In this document: positions 22,305-33,604 of the stretch, piece by piece
Layout: each line of letters opens with the position of its first letter
Numbering within the stretch: position 1 is the first letter of the stretch
Assembly: GCF_020520425.1 (NCBI RefSeq)
Contig: NC_079488.1
Coordinates: forward strand, 8,967,747 to 9,031,746
Reading direction: 5' to 3'
DNA: 64,000 bases
Origin: Spinacia oleracea
Lineage: Eukaryota > Streptophyta > Magnoliopsida > Caryophyllales > Amaranthaceae
Program-made: the position numbers and the translations under genes
The notes under the pieces: generated by a model
The model's input: only the letters and a program-made list of their open reading frames with translations
Told to the model about the DNA's origin: nothing
The model's database searches: none

Positions 22305-25175
22305 ATGAGTTTCATCTTCGGCAAACGGAAAACCCCAGCAGGTTTGATCAATCTATCTGATTTTCATACTTGTCTTACTTCTTAATTTTTTTAATTTTAC
22401 ATCTGGGTGTACTTTCGATCTAATATGCTATTTTTTTTGTCTGTTAAATCATGTTGTACAATATTGTAGATTAATTTTAATTATTAATAATGATTTTTTT
22501 TCATAGAAATTGGGTATAGCTAGTTAGGGTTTTTGTGTTGGTAGAGCTGAATTTTTAGATTGTAACAGTTGGGAAATTGGGAATTCGATTGACATGGATT
22601 TGGGTTGTTAAATGTTGATGTTACTGTCAATTTGGACGTAGTTTTTGCAGAATTTGTCTGTTCAATCATGTTGTACAATAATGTTTGATGAATTGTAGAT
22701 TAATTATGATCATTAATATGAAAAATGCCATAGAAATTGGGTATCTCTAGTTAGGGTTCTTGACTTCTTGTGTTGGTAGAGTTGAATTTTTAGATGGCTA
22801 TACTACAGTTGATTGTTTAGCTATTAACAATTGAGAAATTTGGAATTTGAATGATACGGATTTGGGTTGTTAGATGTTGATGATACTGTCAATTGAGAAG
22901 TGTTTTTTTTGCAGAATTTCTAAATTTCTTTTATGTTTTGTATGAGGTAGAACTTCTGCGAGAGAACAAGAGAATGCTGGATAAGTCGATACGAGAAATC
23001 GAAAGAGAGAGACAGGGTTTACAAACTCAAGAGAAGAAATTAATTGCTGAAATCAAGAAAAGTGCTAAGCAAGGACAAATGGTTTGTTAATTTACTCGCT
23101 TTATAGTAATCCAATATGTGTATTAGCTTGTTTCTTGTGTCATGCCATTGGCCTTGTGCTTGAATAGTAGAAAAGTTAGTCGAAACACGGATGTTTTGAT
23201 TAAATGAAGATGGGGCATTAAGTTGTATGCACACTTCTATTTTATTGCAGAGTGTCATTGACTCATTGTGTTTGGGATCAAGGGCCTAATTGCATTTGTT
23301 AGTCTGCATATATATGGCATCACTTGGCTCTTACTCTACTCTATGCGAGAGCTCTTAAGAAGAGTGGAGTGATGTTGTTAGTGATTATGTGTTACTATGT
23401 GCAAAAAAGCAAAGTATATGTAGAAAGAGGTGTCTGTTTTTGTATTGTGAAATAGAAGTAGTAGACAGTCATTGTTTTTCGGGTAAAGGGTCTAACGAGA
23501 ATAGTGTTTCTATTAATGCACGGTGAGGCAGTGTATATTTGACACCGTGCACCCTTACGGGGTAAAGCTCTTTAGCAGTATTGGGGTGATGTTGATTGTG
23601 CTATGTATAACTATGCATAAAAGCAAAGTATGTGGAGAACAGGGTATCTGTTGTTGTACTGGTAAACCTGCGTTTATCTGACTCCAGTTACCCTCCCCTA
23701 TGCGGGAGCTCTGAGATGCAATGGGGTGATAGTGATTATGTATTAGTATGCGCAAGTAAGTAAACTAGCAAAGTATATGGAGAAACATGTCACTTATCTT
23801 TTCAGCTTTTTATGAACATGGAGAAACATGTTCTCAGCTTTTTAGCTCTGTTATTTAATTAAAGATGTCTCGTATGCATTCTCTTTATCGAATTTGGATG
23901 TCTGATTTAGTGAATTCTTTTATTGCCAGGGAGCTGTCAGAGTCATGGCGAAAGATCTGATTAGAACGCGGCATCAGGTTGAGAAGTTCTACAAGCTTAA
24001 ATCGCAGCTTCAGGGTGTTTCGTTGAGGATCCAGGCATGTCAAAACTTTCACTTATTTTCTTATTTTTTTTGCACAAATTCAGTACAGTAATCATCCTCC
24101 TCAGCATTATGCCTATCCATTTAATGGACAATTGATGCTTCTGTCATTGTGTATTAGTGTCCACAGATTTTTCTCCTTGTAATTTTTGGTATAATTGATC
24201 GTTCTTTTTTGCACAAGCAGACATTGAAATCTACACAAGCCATGGGAGAAGCAATGAAGGGAGTTACAAAGGCCATGGGTCAAATGAATAGGCAGATGAA
24301 CCTTCCATCACTTCAGAAAATAATGCAAGATTTTGAGAGGCAAAACGAAAGGATGGAGCTCACCAGTGAAGTCATGGGAGATGCTATTGATGATGCTTTG
24401 GAGGGAGATGAAGAGGAGGATGAAACAGACGAGCTTGTTAACCAGGTTCTTGATGAAATCGGTATTGATGTCAACCAAGAGGTACGTATTTGCTAAGTGT
24501 TTTGGCATTAGTTTCTGTGACGGGGTTAGGGATTGTTTGGTTGACAACTAAATATTGGGGGAAGTGGAAGTTAATGAGAATTTATAGATAGGGTAGTTGT
24601 TTGGTTGACATAAAAAGGTAAAAAATGGAGGAAGTTGGAATTCCTACAAAAACATGGGAAGTAAATTGCCTAACCCCTCCTTGGTCAATAAAAAATCATG
24701 GGAATTTCTAATCCCCATGTTGTCAACCAAACAACTTAAGGAAGTTCCCATGAATTTAACAAGGCAAGTAATTTCCCTTGAATCACAACTTCCTATCATG
24801 TCAACCAAACAAGCCCTCCCTCAATAACATCAACTAATTTTTCTGAGAATGCTTTGTAATTCATGGGAATTTCTAATCCCCATGTTTTCAACCAAACAAC
24901 TTAAGTTCCCATGAATTTAACAAGGGAAGTAATTTCCCTTGGATTACAAAATTTTGTCATGTCAACCAAACAAACAACCAAACAACTTATCATGTCAACT
25001 TCTTAAAATTTTACTGACAATGCTTTGTTTGCAGCTTGTGAACGCACCATCAGGTGCGGTAGCTACACCTGCAGCTAAGGGCAAGGTTCCACAGGCTGAA
25101 GCAACTACTGGTAATGACGATGGTGGAATTGATGACGACTTACAGGCAAGGTTGGATAATTTGAGACGAATGTAG
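22305..25175 (+). CDS. VPS2.1: ESCRT-III subunit VPS2 (CHMP2-type), five exons
   Basis: Charged multivesicular body protein that polymerises on endosomal membranes and, with VPS24, recruits the VPS4/SKD1 ATPase for intralumenal vesicle formation. Exons: 22305-22341, 22951-23081, 23930-24034, 24221-24481, 25035-25175, giving 224 residues, close to the 225 of Arabidopsis VPS2.1. Visible parts: N-terminal MSFIFGKRKTPA; the basic helix-1 stretch RENKRMLDKSIREIERERQG; MAKDLIRTRHQ; MKGVTKAMGQMNRQMNLPSL; the acidic EGDEEEDETDEL; and the C-terminal MIT-interacting motif DLQARLDNLRRM. Introns are GT-AG except intron 3, which starts GCATGT. Introns 1 and 2 hold internal duplications and intron 4 holds MITE sequence. 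The frame is open throughout and the copy looks functional. Arabidopsis also has more divergent VPS2.2 and VPS2.3; this sequence resembles VPS2.1 most. Confidence 0.95.
22441..22915 (+). repeat. Tandem duplication of about 230 bp in VPS2 intron 1
   Basis: Two diverged copies share, in order, TGTACAATA, TAGATTAATT, CATAGAAATTGGGTAT, GTTGGTAGAG, GGATTTGGGTTGTTA, GATGTTACTGTCAATT or its variant, and TTTTTGCAGAATTT. The first is about 22441-22655 and the second about 22665-22915. Each ends in an acceptor-like TTTGCAG. Confidence 0.8.
23310..23790 (+). repeat. Three diverged repeat units in VPS2 intron 2
   Basis: The pattern GCGAGAGCTCT, GTGGAGTGATG, GATTATGTGTTACTATG, AGCAAAGTATATG, AGAAA recurs with many differences near 23345, 23565 and 23700. 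An old local triplication with no coding. Confidence 0.7.
24035..24040 (+). other. GC-AG intron donor in VPS2
   Basis: Exon 3 ends ATCCAG at 24034 and the intron begins GCATGT. The next exon begins ACATTG after GCAG, giving RIQTLKSTQ, the conserved family sequence. No nearby GT would preserve it. Confidence 0.85.
24525..24990. mobile_element. MITE and related fragment in VPS2 intron 4
   Basis: Inverted ends TAGGGATTGTTTGGTTGACA and TGTCAACCAAACAAGCCCTC bound about 24525-24817. A second, related segment (CATGGGAATTTCTAATCC, TCAACCAAACAACTTAAG) follows to about 24990. No coding. The GTTTGGTTGACA termini resemble common plant hAT or Harbinger-type MITEs; the superfamily is undecided. Confidence 0.7.
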
Positions 25176-26000
25176 AGTCTCCTCTGTCCACATTACTTCA
25201 CACTTTGAACAAGAGTGCTCAATATATTATTGAATGTCTATTCTGTGCAAAATTTTCTGCTTAACATTTGTTGAAATGCCAGCTGACTTTATTTTGATTG
25301 TACATATAATAAGGACTAAGAATGATTTACTTACAAATGCAGTTTCTCTTAGATCTTTACTTCATATGAATATAATTTTGCCCATGTATTCTCATGTCCT
25401 TCGACATTTCCCCGACTATATGGAATGTTTATTACTTTTCTGTTTGTATGCAAACTGGAAGCATTGTTTTTGCATATTTCTGTACATGTTTTGTTTCATG
25501 ATGTGTTTTTTTTTTTTTTTACCTTGTTCCTGGATTCGGGGCACTCGGCCAACTCCCCTGGATCAAACTTTCCATGTTTGGTAATACTGTTTCGGGTGAG
25601 TTTTTCTGGCGAAGCAATGGTGCTGAGAATGGAAAACGACCTCAAGGCTGCTAATATCTACTTACACAGTTACACTAGATAACATTGAGAGTGATAGAGG
25701 CCTCAATCTTGGATTTTGCCGGTTGGTACTAACAAAGTGACACAATCGTCCTCGATCGCCTTCTGTTTTTTTTTTTTTTTTGTTTCTTCTTCGGAACAAG
25801 TATGGATATTTCTCTTTGTACCAAGTTTGAAGAAGTCAAAGCTAGCCTGCTGTAAGAAATATTGAACAGATAAAGATGACAAATGATAAATCCAAGGGAG
25901 AATTTTACTTCTTCTAAGGAAATCAACTTTGAAAAATGTGGATTTCTTAGAAAGAATTAAAAAATTTCTTGGATTTATCACTTCCTGATAAAGATGGTTG
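25176..26000. other. VPS2 3' flank, no further gene
   Basis: Probably VPS2 3' untranslated and terminator sequence followed by spacer, with T tracts at 25505-25521 and about 25765-25781. Short open stretches here have no recognisable domain. Confidence 0.5.
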
Positions 26001-26797
26001 TGTGTTGGGCTGTCCTGAGTCCCGGCCTGACCCGACATGAAAAAATTTGGTCTGAGCATGAAGTCGTCGGCCAGGCCTAAGCCGCATTTTTAGTACAATA
26101 TTCATTTAGAAAAAAACACAGGCAAAACATGACAATACGTTAATTTTAGTAAAATTAGGCTTAGGCACGATCCTTCGTGTGGGACCTATTTTGAAAATTG
26201 GTTTGGAACAACCCGGATGTAGAGTAGGCTTGACGCGGACTGAGCCAGTTCATGCCATGACACCATGGACTTGGCTCGAAGCCCAATCTGGTCCACCGCC
26301 ATCTTTATGAACGAATAATCCCTTTATACGAAGTAATTTTAAGATTGAATAGTTGATATAAAAAATTCATAATAATAAACAATAATTGTGTTGTTGAAAT
26401 TTAATGATATTTTTCTTTCTTCTTTGACTTTGTAGATTGCCATTAGTACAATACTCATTTAGAAAAAACACGACAAGGCACGTTAATTTTAGTAAAATTA
26501 GGCTTAGACACGACCCTTCCTGTAGGACCTATTTTAAAAATTAGTCTGGAACAACCCGGCTTGATGTAGAGTAGGCTTGACGTGGACTGAGCCAGTTCAT
26601 GCCATGACACCATGGACTTAGCCCGAAGCCCGACCTGACCCACCCCATCTTTATGAACATATAATCATTTATAGTTTATATGGAGTAATTTAAGATTGAA
26701 TAGTTGATATACAAAATTCATAATAACAAACAATAATTGTGTTGTTGAAATTTAATGATATTTTTCTTTCTTCTTTGACTTCTGTAGATTGCCATTA
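26001..26797. mobile_element. GCCCGACC-rich transposon remnant with a 352-bp tandem duplication
   Basis: The block starting TTAGTACAAT at 26091 recurs at 26443 with a 352-bp period and high similarity, including GCTTGACG...GGACTGAGCCAGTTC and the flank CATTTGACTTT-like end near GTAGATTGCCATTAG. The left part (26001-26090) has CCGGCCTGACCCGACATG and ATGAAGTCGTCGGCC. The 27660-28190 region has the same words, so both derive from one repeat family. No coding. Confidence 0.75.
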
Positions 26798-26945
26798 GAT
26801 ATTTTAGATTGACTAAATACTACTCCGTAATTCACAAATTATAATTGTCTACTTCGAACTTTCTCTATACAAAAAACAAAAGAAGGGGCAAAATCAAAAC
26901 TGAAGAACATGGTTGAAGAAAAAACTAAGAAGAAATGAAGCCTTT

Positions 26946-27524
26946 TTATACAGGAAGAACAGTTGAATCTGATAAACCTGCACCCAAATTCTCAGACCCG
27001 GCAGGCCCGCCACAGCCCGGAACAACACCCACCGGTGCTCGACAAAGCGGGCAATCAAAATGCGAGAAAAGCCACATATCAATACAAGAAGCATGAAAAG
27101 AATGCTTACATCTAACCAACTCCCTAACATCCTCCCCTTGTTCATACACAGACAAACACACTGCACACTCTGACTCTTCACCACCAGCACCACCACCAGC
27201 ACCACCACTACCACCACCACCACAACCTTGTCCTTTGTACTTAAACAGAGTTGAATCCAACTCCACAAGTTTCCTACCATTAATCTTCTGGTGATGATGA
27301 TGAGCATGGCTTCTTTGAGCTTCGTTGTTGTTTCGAGGAGGCCATGTAATAGAAGGGTAGTCTGCACACCAGTTGAGAGCTAGACAGTGGTAGACTGCTA
27401 AGATAAGTCCTGCAGTTGCAACCACGAAGAATCCACAGTAGAGCATGCTTAAGTTGTAGTGGCCTGTTTCTTGTTGCTCGTTTAGTGTTGGAGGGCCAAA
27501 GTGATAGTTTGGTGAATCTCCCAT
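26946..27524 (-). CDS. ATL-type RING-H2 E3 ubiquitin ligase
   Basis: A 192-residue single-exon gene. Residues about 26-50 ([20 protein letters not shown]) form one predicted membrane segment. A degenerate GLD-like motif (KLVELD) lies near 85-90, a Gly-rich linker at about 98-116, and the RING-H2 at 120-161: C120, C123, C139, H141, H144, C147, C158, C161, with Trp151 after the sixth ligand. One N-terminal membrane helix, a GLD-like motif and RING-H2 is the ATL family layout. ATL proteins pass ubiquitin from an E2 to targets, usually at endomembranes or the plasma membrane, and often act in defence or stress signalling. A longer C-terminal tail is absent. Absence of introns is normal for ATL genes. 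The specific member cannot be told, and its target is unknown. A His-rich patch (HAHHHH) precedes the GLD-like motif. Confidence 0.9.
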   Translation of the reverse strand: MGDSPNYHFGPPTLNEQQETGHYNLSMLYCGFFVVATAGLILAVYHCLALNWCADYPSITWPPRNNNEAQRSHAHHHHQKINGRKLVELDSTLFKYKGQGCGGGGSGGAGGGAGGEESECAVCLSVYEQGEDVRELVRCKHSFHASCIDMWLFSHFDCPLCRAPVGVVPGCGGPAGSENLGAGLSDSTVLPV

Positions 27525-27659
27525 TTTTTGAGTTTGTTTGGCTTTTGTTACAAGAAATTTCTGCAGGTTTGATGTTATATGGAGTTAAAGAATGAAGTGG
27601 AAAGTGGTTGTTAAGAGATTACAACTTTCCGTACTCTACTTACATAGAGGTAAGGTAAA

Positions 27660-28190
27660 GATGGATGTGGTCTGTGCCAGCGGGGGGCCCAATCTAGCCC
27701 GGCAAGGGAATGAAAAAAGCAGGATTCTATATGAGCACGAAGTCGTGGGTCGGGCTTGTGCCGCTTTTTTGGAAAAAGCACGACACGACTTGATCAGACA
27801 CGACCTATGTTACTTGGACCCGAGTACTAGTGTTGGACACGGGTACGTGTCCAAGTGTCCGGCTCGACTAAATTGTGAAAGTTTTCCTTGATTTAAGTCG
27901 AAAATGAAGTGATGGAGTGTCTGTATCCATGTCGGAGTGTCGAGGATCCGACATGGGTACTTAAGGTAAAATGAAGAGTCCGATTAACATAGAACTTGAC
28001 AAAACACGCTAAATTTAGTGAAATTAGGCATAGGCACGATGGCCCTACCTAATGACCCGTGGGCCTGAGCCCTATTTTGAAAATTTTGACCCAATTTGAA
28101 ATGTGTTTGGTGTGCGTCGGGCCCGTTCAGACCAACGGTCCGTGAGCTTAACTCAAAGCCCGATCCAACCCGACCCGCGATCATTTTTAC
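27660..28190. mobile_element. GCCCGACC-rich transposon remnant hosting a hAT-like MITE
   Basis: Shares ATGAGCACGAAGTCGTGGG, TTAGTGAAATTAGGCATAGG and AGCCCGATCC with the 26001-26797 copy. It is interrupted by a short MITE at 27805-27992. No coding. It lies upstream of the RING-H2 gene, about 140 bp beyond its start codon. Confidence 0.7.
27805..27992. mobile_element. Family-B hAT-like MITE (nested)
   Basis: Ends CTATGTTACTTGGACCCGAG and AGTCCGATTAACATAG. The flanking 8 bp (GACACGAC and AACTTGAC) match 5 of 8. Same family as 51049-51200 and 60647-60834. The interior carries GACACGGGTACGTGTCC, a word common to this family. Confidence 0.75.
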
Positions 28191-28633
28191 ATAGAGACGT
28201 TGACATCAATTTCCTCTTGTTTTAAGAAGAGTTTAAGGAAAGTTTGTTTGGGTTTTGGTGTGCGCTTTCCAAGACTGAAGATCATCATGGAAGTGAGGAC
28301 AAAGCTATAGGAATATGTGCTACCAAACAAGGACGGCTGACATTAATGTTTTGGGTTGTGGTGACTTTTTATTGCAAATAGACAAAGGTGAAGAGCTGGA
28401 CATTATTTCAGTTTCAGGTACCTCCGACTGTCCTAGAGCTTTCCCTTCAAACAATAAACAATAGTGTACGAACTACGAAGTAGTTACTACGCGGTAATAA
28501 GTTGTGGTAATGGTAACAAACTCGGGTTAGTTCTGTAATAGTAAAATCTTTTATTAATGAATAATGATCATGATAATGCAACACTAGACTCAGACTTGTT
28601 TTGGTTTAGGTAATTCCGCTTCCAACTAATGCA
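28191..28633. other. Intergenic spacer, nothing recognised
   Basis: No convincing open reading frame, repeat or RNA gene was seen. Confidence 0.5.
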
Positions 28634-28998
28634 TCTCTATTATATAAGCGAAGAGATTGCGTTTTGGTTTATGTGAGGTTATTTTAGTAAATTCACTTTT
28701 GGTGTTCCATTATATTACTAAAATACCCTCCACACTTATAAAATAAAGAATATAATGGCAATATGCTCAATAGGAAAATTCGAAGAAATATTTTAATCAA
28801 TCTAGCCACTTAAATAAATTTTTACCATTTTAATCAACCTGTTTATATGTGTTTGGCTCTATCTAACTTATACTTCATGTTTCTTATATTCGCACGTATC
28901 ACATTTATATTATATAGTTTACATGTTATTTCATGTTTAAATGTAATAACACAAATCTGTTTCTTATATTCGCACGCATCGCATGCATATAAGACTAG
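28634..28998 (+). mobile_element. Short non-autonomous Helitron
   Basis: Begins TCTCTATTATATAAGCG directly after A and ends with a near-palindrome (GCACGCATCGCATGC) followed 8 nt later by CTAG, with T next. TC start, subterminal hairpin, CTRR end and A/T insertion with no duplication are Helitron hallmarks. 365 bp, no coding. Confidence 0.72.
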
Positions 28999-29878
28999 TT
29001 TGAATACGATAGAGGAGCGTAAGTAACCAAGTAACATCAAATTCTCCGGGAGTTTGTTGAGAAGAGTAATCATGTGAAAAAATAAAGAGAGATTGACTAA
29101 CATATAAAATGGGACATAATTCCACTGCAAAACCAATTGGTGGGGGAGTAGCCTAGCAATCTAACTCTTATTTCATGATAAACTTATTGAATCTAATAGA
29201 AGGCGAATTATTGACCACATTGTTAAGAATATTTTAAAGATATTTAGACATTATATTTGATTAAAAAATTCAATTCGTTGATATCCATTAATGAAACATT
29301 TTCGTCCAATTATTTAAGAGGGGAAATTAGGGTCCACTCTTGTGACTTTGTGAGTCTCAGAATTATTGTCACATACTCCTTCAAATGAGATATGACATAA
29401 CTACTTTCATTAATAAATTGTTGTGAAAACTCTTGGTTTTTCCTGTGGATGATGTGAAGCTTGAGTTGCAGAAGCTTTGGGGACCTAAAAAATATCTTCT
29501 TGTCTTGCTATAGATTTTTTTTCCCTTGTGAATGTTAATAGTTTTCTCCAATGTTATCTTCGGGTATTTGTTGTTTTCCTAATCTTAAGTTTTAATACTC
29601 CACTAGTTAGTGTTCCGGGCGATGTCCCGGATAGTATAAAAATGGATCAAATTAGTAGATTTATTATATAACTCATTTCGAGTCTAATTTAATTTGTTAG
29701 ATTATAATGTATCTTATTTTGAGTATACTTCAATAAATTTTATCATATAAGGATTAGTAACTCGTAAATTTATTGACTAATTAGTGTCCAAGACTATTAA
29801 GAAATAATTTAGATAACTTTCTAATTACTATATTGATTTAATATAATTTTGAACGTATAAGAAACAACAAAATAAGTT

Positions 29879-29936
29879 ATGGCATAGTGGTTAAAATATG
29901 TGATCAACAAATGAGAGGTCATAGGTTCAAAACTTG
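29879..29936 (+). repeat. tRNA-like A/B-box fragment (SINE-like?)
   Basis: GGCATAGTGGTTAAAATATG and GGTCATAGGTTCAAAACTTG resemble the A and B boxes of a tRNA-derived sequence. The segment is cut by the MITE at 29939, and no SINE tail is evident. Could equally be ordinary Helitron interior. Confidence 0.35.
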
Positions 29937-29938
29937 TA

Positions 29939-30266
29939 CTCCCTCCGTCCCGGAATACTCGACCCGGTTTGACCGGCACAGAGTTTAAGGGACTTGAATT
30001 GACTTATTTAATTTAATAGGTAGTAGTTGATAGTGGGGTATTATTTTAATGTAGTTAGTGGGAAATGTGTAAAGGGGTGGGGTTGGGGAAGAGTAGGGGT
30101 TGAATTTTTAATTATTTTTTGTATGGAGTAGGGGGTAGGTGGGTTAATAGGGGTGGAGTGAGAAATAATATAATATTGTTAGAATATTTCCATTTTTAGA
30201 AACAGGTCAAGTATTAAGGGACGACCCGATAAGGAAAACAGGTCAAGTATTCCGGGACGGAGGGAG
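29939..30266. mobile_element. Stowaway-like MITE nested in a Helitron
   Basis: Ends CTCCCTCCGTCCCGGAATAC and GTATTCCGGGACGGAGGGAG, a perfect 20-bp inverted pair, with TA duplication. 328 bp. Confidence 0.95.
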
Positions 30267-30407
30267 TAACTAAATTTTTTCATGATCAAGGAAATTCTAT
30301 GAGTGGCCATGTCAAAGATGACGATATGTCACGTCATCGTTATGTAGGAGCGACATGTGGCGAGATGACATTCTTTGCCTTGAAGTTTTAATAATAGTAT
30401 AGATAGA

Positions 30408-31030
30408 CTAGATTTTAGCCCGTGCGATGCACGGTTTCTATTAAATTGTTACGTTAAAATAAAATTCCTATATATATCAACTGCTATATTTTATATATTA
30501 GATTAGATTGGTTTTTTTATTTCGGATTAAATTTCATTTTAGATTTATTTTTTAATTATTATAGTGTTTGATTTTGGATGAAATTGTATATAAGACATAT
30601 TAATAATTAATTAATAAAAATATTTATGTGGCGCCTAATTATTTATCTACGTGGCATTCGACTTTTTAATTCAAAAATAATTTTGAAGTCTTATTATTCA
30701 TTGGCCAAAACCATTAGATTTCCTACGTGGCGCTCTAATATTGGATTAATGTTTGATTTTGGATTGAATTTTATTTTAGATTAGTGTTTGATTATGGATG
30801 AATTTTATTTTAGATTTATTTTTTAATTATTAGAGTGTTTTGAGTTTGGATGGAATTGTTTATATTAGTAATCAATTAATTAATTTAAATATCTACGTGG
30901 CACTCGATTTTTTTAATTTCAAAAAAAAATTAGAAATCTTTTTTTTCATTGGCCGAAACCATTAGTAATCCTAGGTGGCGCTCTAATAGTTCAGCAAATA
31001 TGCCTCCTTTATATATATATATATATATAT
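30408..31030 (-). mobile_element. Non-autonomous Helitron, 5' end merged with a TA tract
   Basis: On the minus strand the 3' end is the hairpin CCGTGCATCGCACGG, then GCTAAAATCTAG, followed by T. The 5' end reads TATATAAAGGAGGCATATTT, with (TA)n where the TC is expected. Direct repeats of TACGTGGC(A/G)CTC and of the TTGGATTGAATTTTATTTTAG type are inside. No coding. Confidence 0.75.
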
Positions 31031-32407
31031 AGGACCAGGTTCTGGTGAGAACCTCTATTAAGATGAGAACCTCCCTATAATGAGAACCTTTATGAACCGT
31101 TAGATTTAACAAAAGTCGACGGATGTGATTAAATCTTATAACAATCCACCCCGCTCTGTTTTTGTTTCCAAAAAAGACCATGTTTCTCTCTCCTCAAACC
31201 TCAATGCCGTATCCAACTTTCTCTCTCCACGAAATTGCAGTTCTCTCGCAAATTTCTACCCAAATTTCTTCAAATTTTAGAAAATCTATCATAAAAATGG
31301 GTAGAATTCGTCAATTTTATGCTGCAATTATACTCGAATTATTCGTAAAATTGAATTATACTCGAAATATTCATAAAATTTTAGAGTTTGTGGAAGAAAA
31401 TTCGATGTATGTTGTACAACGTTCGAATATCTTCACATGAATATGCAAATTCGATGTCTGAAGCAGGTACTACTCACAATTTCTTATGTTTTTCCTAAAA
31501 TTAGGTCAGAATAATTTTATATGATTTTCTAGGTCTAATTGTTTTAGAAATTTTGAAGCTCGAATTTGCGGAATTTTAGAGATGTTATGAACGAACTTTT
31601 GATTGAATTCATGAGAAATTTGTGTGGATGGTTTTTTGTGCGGATTTTGGAAAATTTGCGAACTGATTTTGAGATTAAAGCCTATAAATCTATAATACTA
31701 CTTAAATTCGTTCATTTAATTTTCTATAATGCTTAGCTTAGGTTTTGGATTAGATCTGCCGATTTGCTCCAAAGTAACCAAAATCTCTATGAAAGTAAAC
31801 AAAATCTCCATGAAAGTAAACAAAACCTCTCTAAAAGTAAATCAATAACAAACTGATGCCAGTGTTGCCTTCTGTTTTTTGGTGGATAATTGTTATGTTC
31901 TTGTGGTGTGCCCAATATCGTTTGGACTAGAGTTCTTCTGCAACCTGTTTTCTTGTGTTCTACGAGTAGCTGCTGCTGTTGAGACGCTGTTGCTGGGTTT
32001 TTGTTGGTGTTTTTGTTGATGGTGGTGGTGGTATGGTTAGTCATGTGAAGCAAGCTGACCAAGGTTGACTTTGTGATGTTGTTTTCACTACCTGCTAGTT
32101 GTTGCCTTAGTTGACTAGGGGGGTGGTGCACACTGCACAGTCTGATATTTGTCTGCAACGACATTAGAGTTGATGTGGCTTGCTGTTTTGTTTTACAGAG
32201 TTGATGTCAGTGCAAATTTATGTGTTGTTCTGCGGATGCTGCAGCGTTCTGCTTCTGTTAACCCTTTATTTCTGTTGGACTGGAAGTATGTATAGAGAAC
32301 TAAGGACAGAGGAGGGGAAAATGGGAGATGAGTGCAACTGAATAATAAGTTGTTCTATAAGTTTTTTACCTTATTATTTATTTCTGTGGTTTGTGCAAAA
32401 TGGTAGA

Positions 32408-32712
32408 GTTGACGAATGGGATGATCCTCGTTTGCCAACTATCTAAGGGATGATGCGCAGAGGTCTTAAGATCGAGGCATTAATCCAGTTCATTCTTGAG
32501 CAGGTATAACTCGTTTGTTTTGCTCAAAACCTGTGCTTTACTAAAGTACTTCATACATTCTGTAGTGAAAATTTCAAGTTGAAAAATGCATATCTTTTGC
32601 TGGTATGTAACGATGTATATGTTACTCGTGCGAGCTTAAAGATTTTTCTTTTCTTGTTGTACTGTTGGGGGATTCCACAAATCAAAATCTGATGGAATGG
32701 GATAAATTGGTG
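32408..32712 (+). pseudogene. Captured fragment of glutamyl-tRNA synthetase
   Basis: Exon A (32408-32503) reads VDEWDDPRLPTI, then GMMRRGLKIEALIQFILEQ, closely matching plant cytosolic glutamate-tRNA ligase (remembered form [20 protein letters not shown], followed by EALIQFILEQ). A donor GTATAA follows at 32504. Exon B (about 32668-32712) reads GDSTNQNLMEWDKL, the next conserved block. The intron between them was carried along, so capture was at the DNA level. A TAA codon at the normal Gln position of exon A breaks the frame and nothing upstream or downstream of the two exons is present. The intact gene would charge tRNA-Glu; this piece cannot. It lies inside the 31031-36484 element. Confidence 0.8.
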
Positions 32713-33317
32713 CTTAAAAGTAAATAAACAATGAGTAAAAGTAGATTAATTAAGCTTAAAAGTAAATATTTTAAATGATAGATCTTGGAGTTACAAGAGA
32801 TGGTTATGCTAATTGGATGGATGCATCAGTTATGTTTTCTATAAGTTAAGGGAAGTAAAATTGACTAGTAGCTCGAGAAATTGTCGGGAGCTTGTTCTTT
32901 ACGGTGATGTAATTCATTTTTGGAGTTATTTTTGTTTATCATATTACTACCCTGCGTCAAGTACAAGTTTGCATAGGTAAGTTGCCTGGAATAGTCTCTC
33001 ATACAGTAGTATTTTCTCTTATTTTAAAAAGTAGATAGAAACTTGGTAGAAGTAAATCAAATAGGCTCAGAAGTAATTTGTGAATATGATGGTGTTCTAT
33101 GTTGTTCTCTGCTGCTGTCATTTGTTTATGCTGGTATTTTTGTGTCTGTTCTAAATCTGGGTGCAGAGCTGGATGTTGGCGTTGTTTCCACTGCTCTGGA
33201 GTGTACAGTTCTCGTATGTTGTTTAGTTGGTGCTTAGTTGGTGCTTGTTTGTTCACTTTTCATCTGCAAAATGATGCAGTTACATCACTTGTATTTTTCT
33301 CTCGAGTGTTATCTGAA

Positions 33318-33388
33318 AACCTATTAGCTCAATTGGTAGAGCACTATGCAAATGCATAGGGGATGTAGGTTCGATTCCTACATAGGTT
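33318..33388 (+). tRNA. tRNA-like sequence 1 (anticodon unassigned)
   Basis: 71 nt fold as a cloverleaf: acceptor AACCTAT/ATAGGTT, D arm GCTC...GAGC around AATTGGTA, anticodon stem CTATG/CATAG, T arm GTAGG-TTCGATT-CCTAC. A-box and B-box promoter sequences are intact (TAGCTCAATTGGTAGAGC, GGTTCGATTCC). The anticodon loop is only 6 nt (CAAATG), one short of normal, so no anticodon can be named and decoding activity is doubtful. It lies within the 31031-36484 element, in opposite orientation to the copy at 34319-34389. Confidence 0.55.
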
Positions 33389-33604
33389 GTCTCTAAAAGT
33401 ACATTTTAGAAAAACTCAAAAGTAAACAAAAGAAACTCAAAAGTAAATCAAAGTATCTCAAAAGTAAATCATAGTAACTCAAAAATATCTAAAAATCTTA
33501 GAAGCAAAACCCCAATTGAAACATTGCTTCACCAAAACAACAAAACAAAACACAAGAGCTTACGGGGAAAAAAAACATCAGTGTTCAAACGACAACCAAC
33601 CTTC

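Larger units (their letters stand above)
29603..30403 (-). mobile_element. Non-autonomous Helitron with a nested MITE
   Basis: On the minus strand it begins TCTATACTATTATTAAAACT and ends with the hairpin TCCGGGACATCGCCCGGA plus ACACTAACTAG, followed by T. About 800 bp, of which 29939-30266 is a later MITE. It sits 4 bp from the next Helitron. Confidence 0.78.

Noticed and set aside
26894-27367. 157-residue minus-strand open frame overlapping the RING-H2 gene
   Set aside because: Shadow frame; the other frame has a complete RING-H2 motif and membrane helix.
33318-33388. Calling the tRNA-like sequence a functional tRNA with a named anticodon
   Set aside because: The anticodon loop has 6 nt in both copies, so no anticodon can be assigned.
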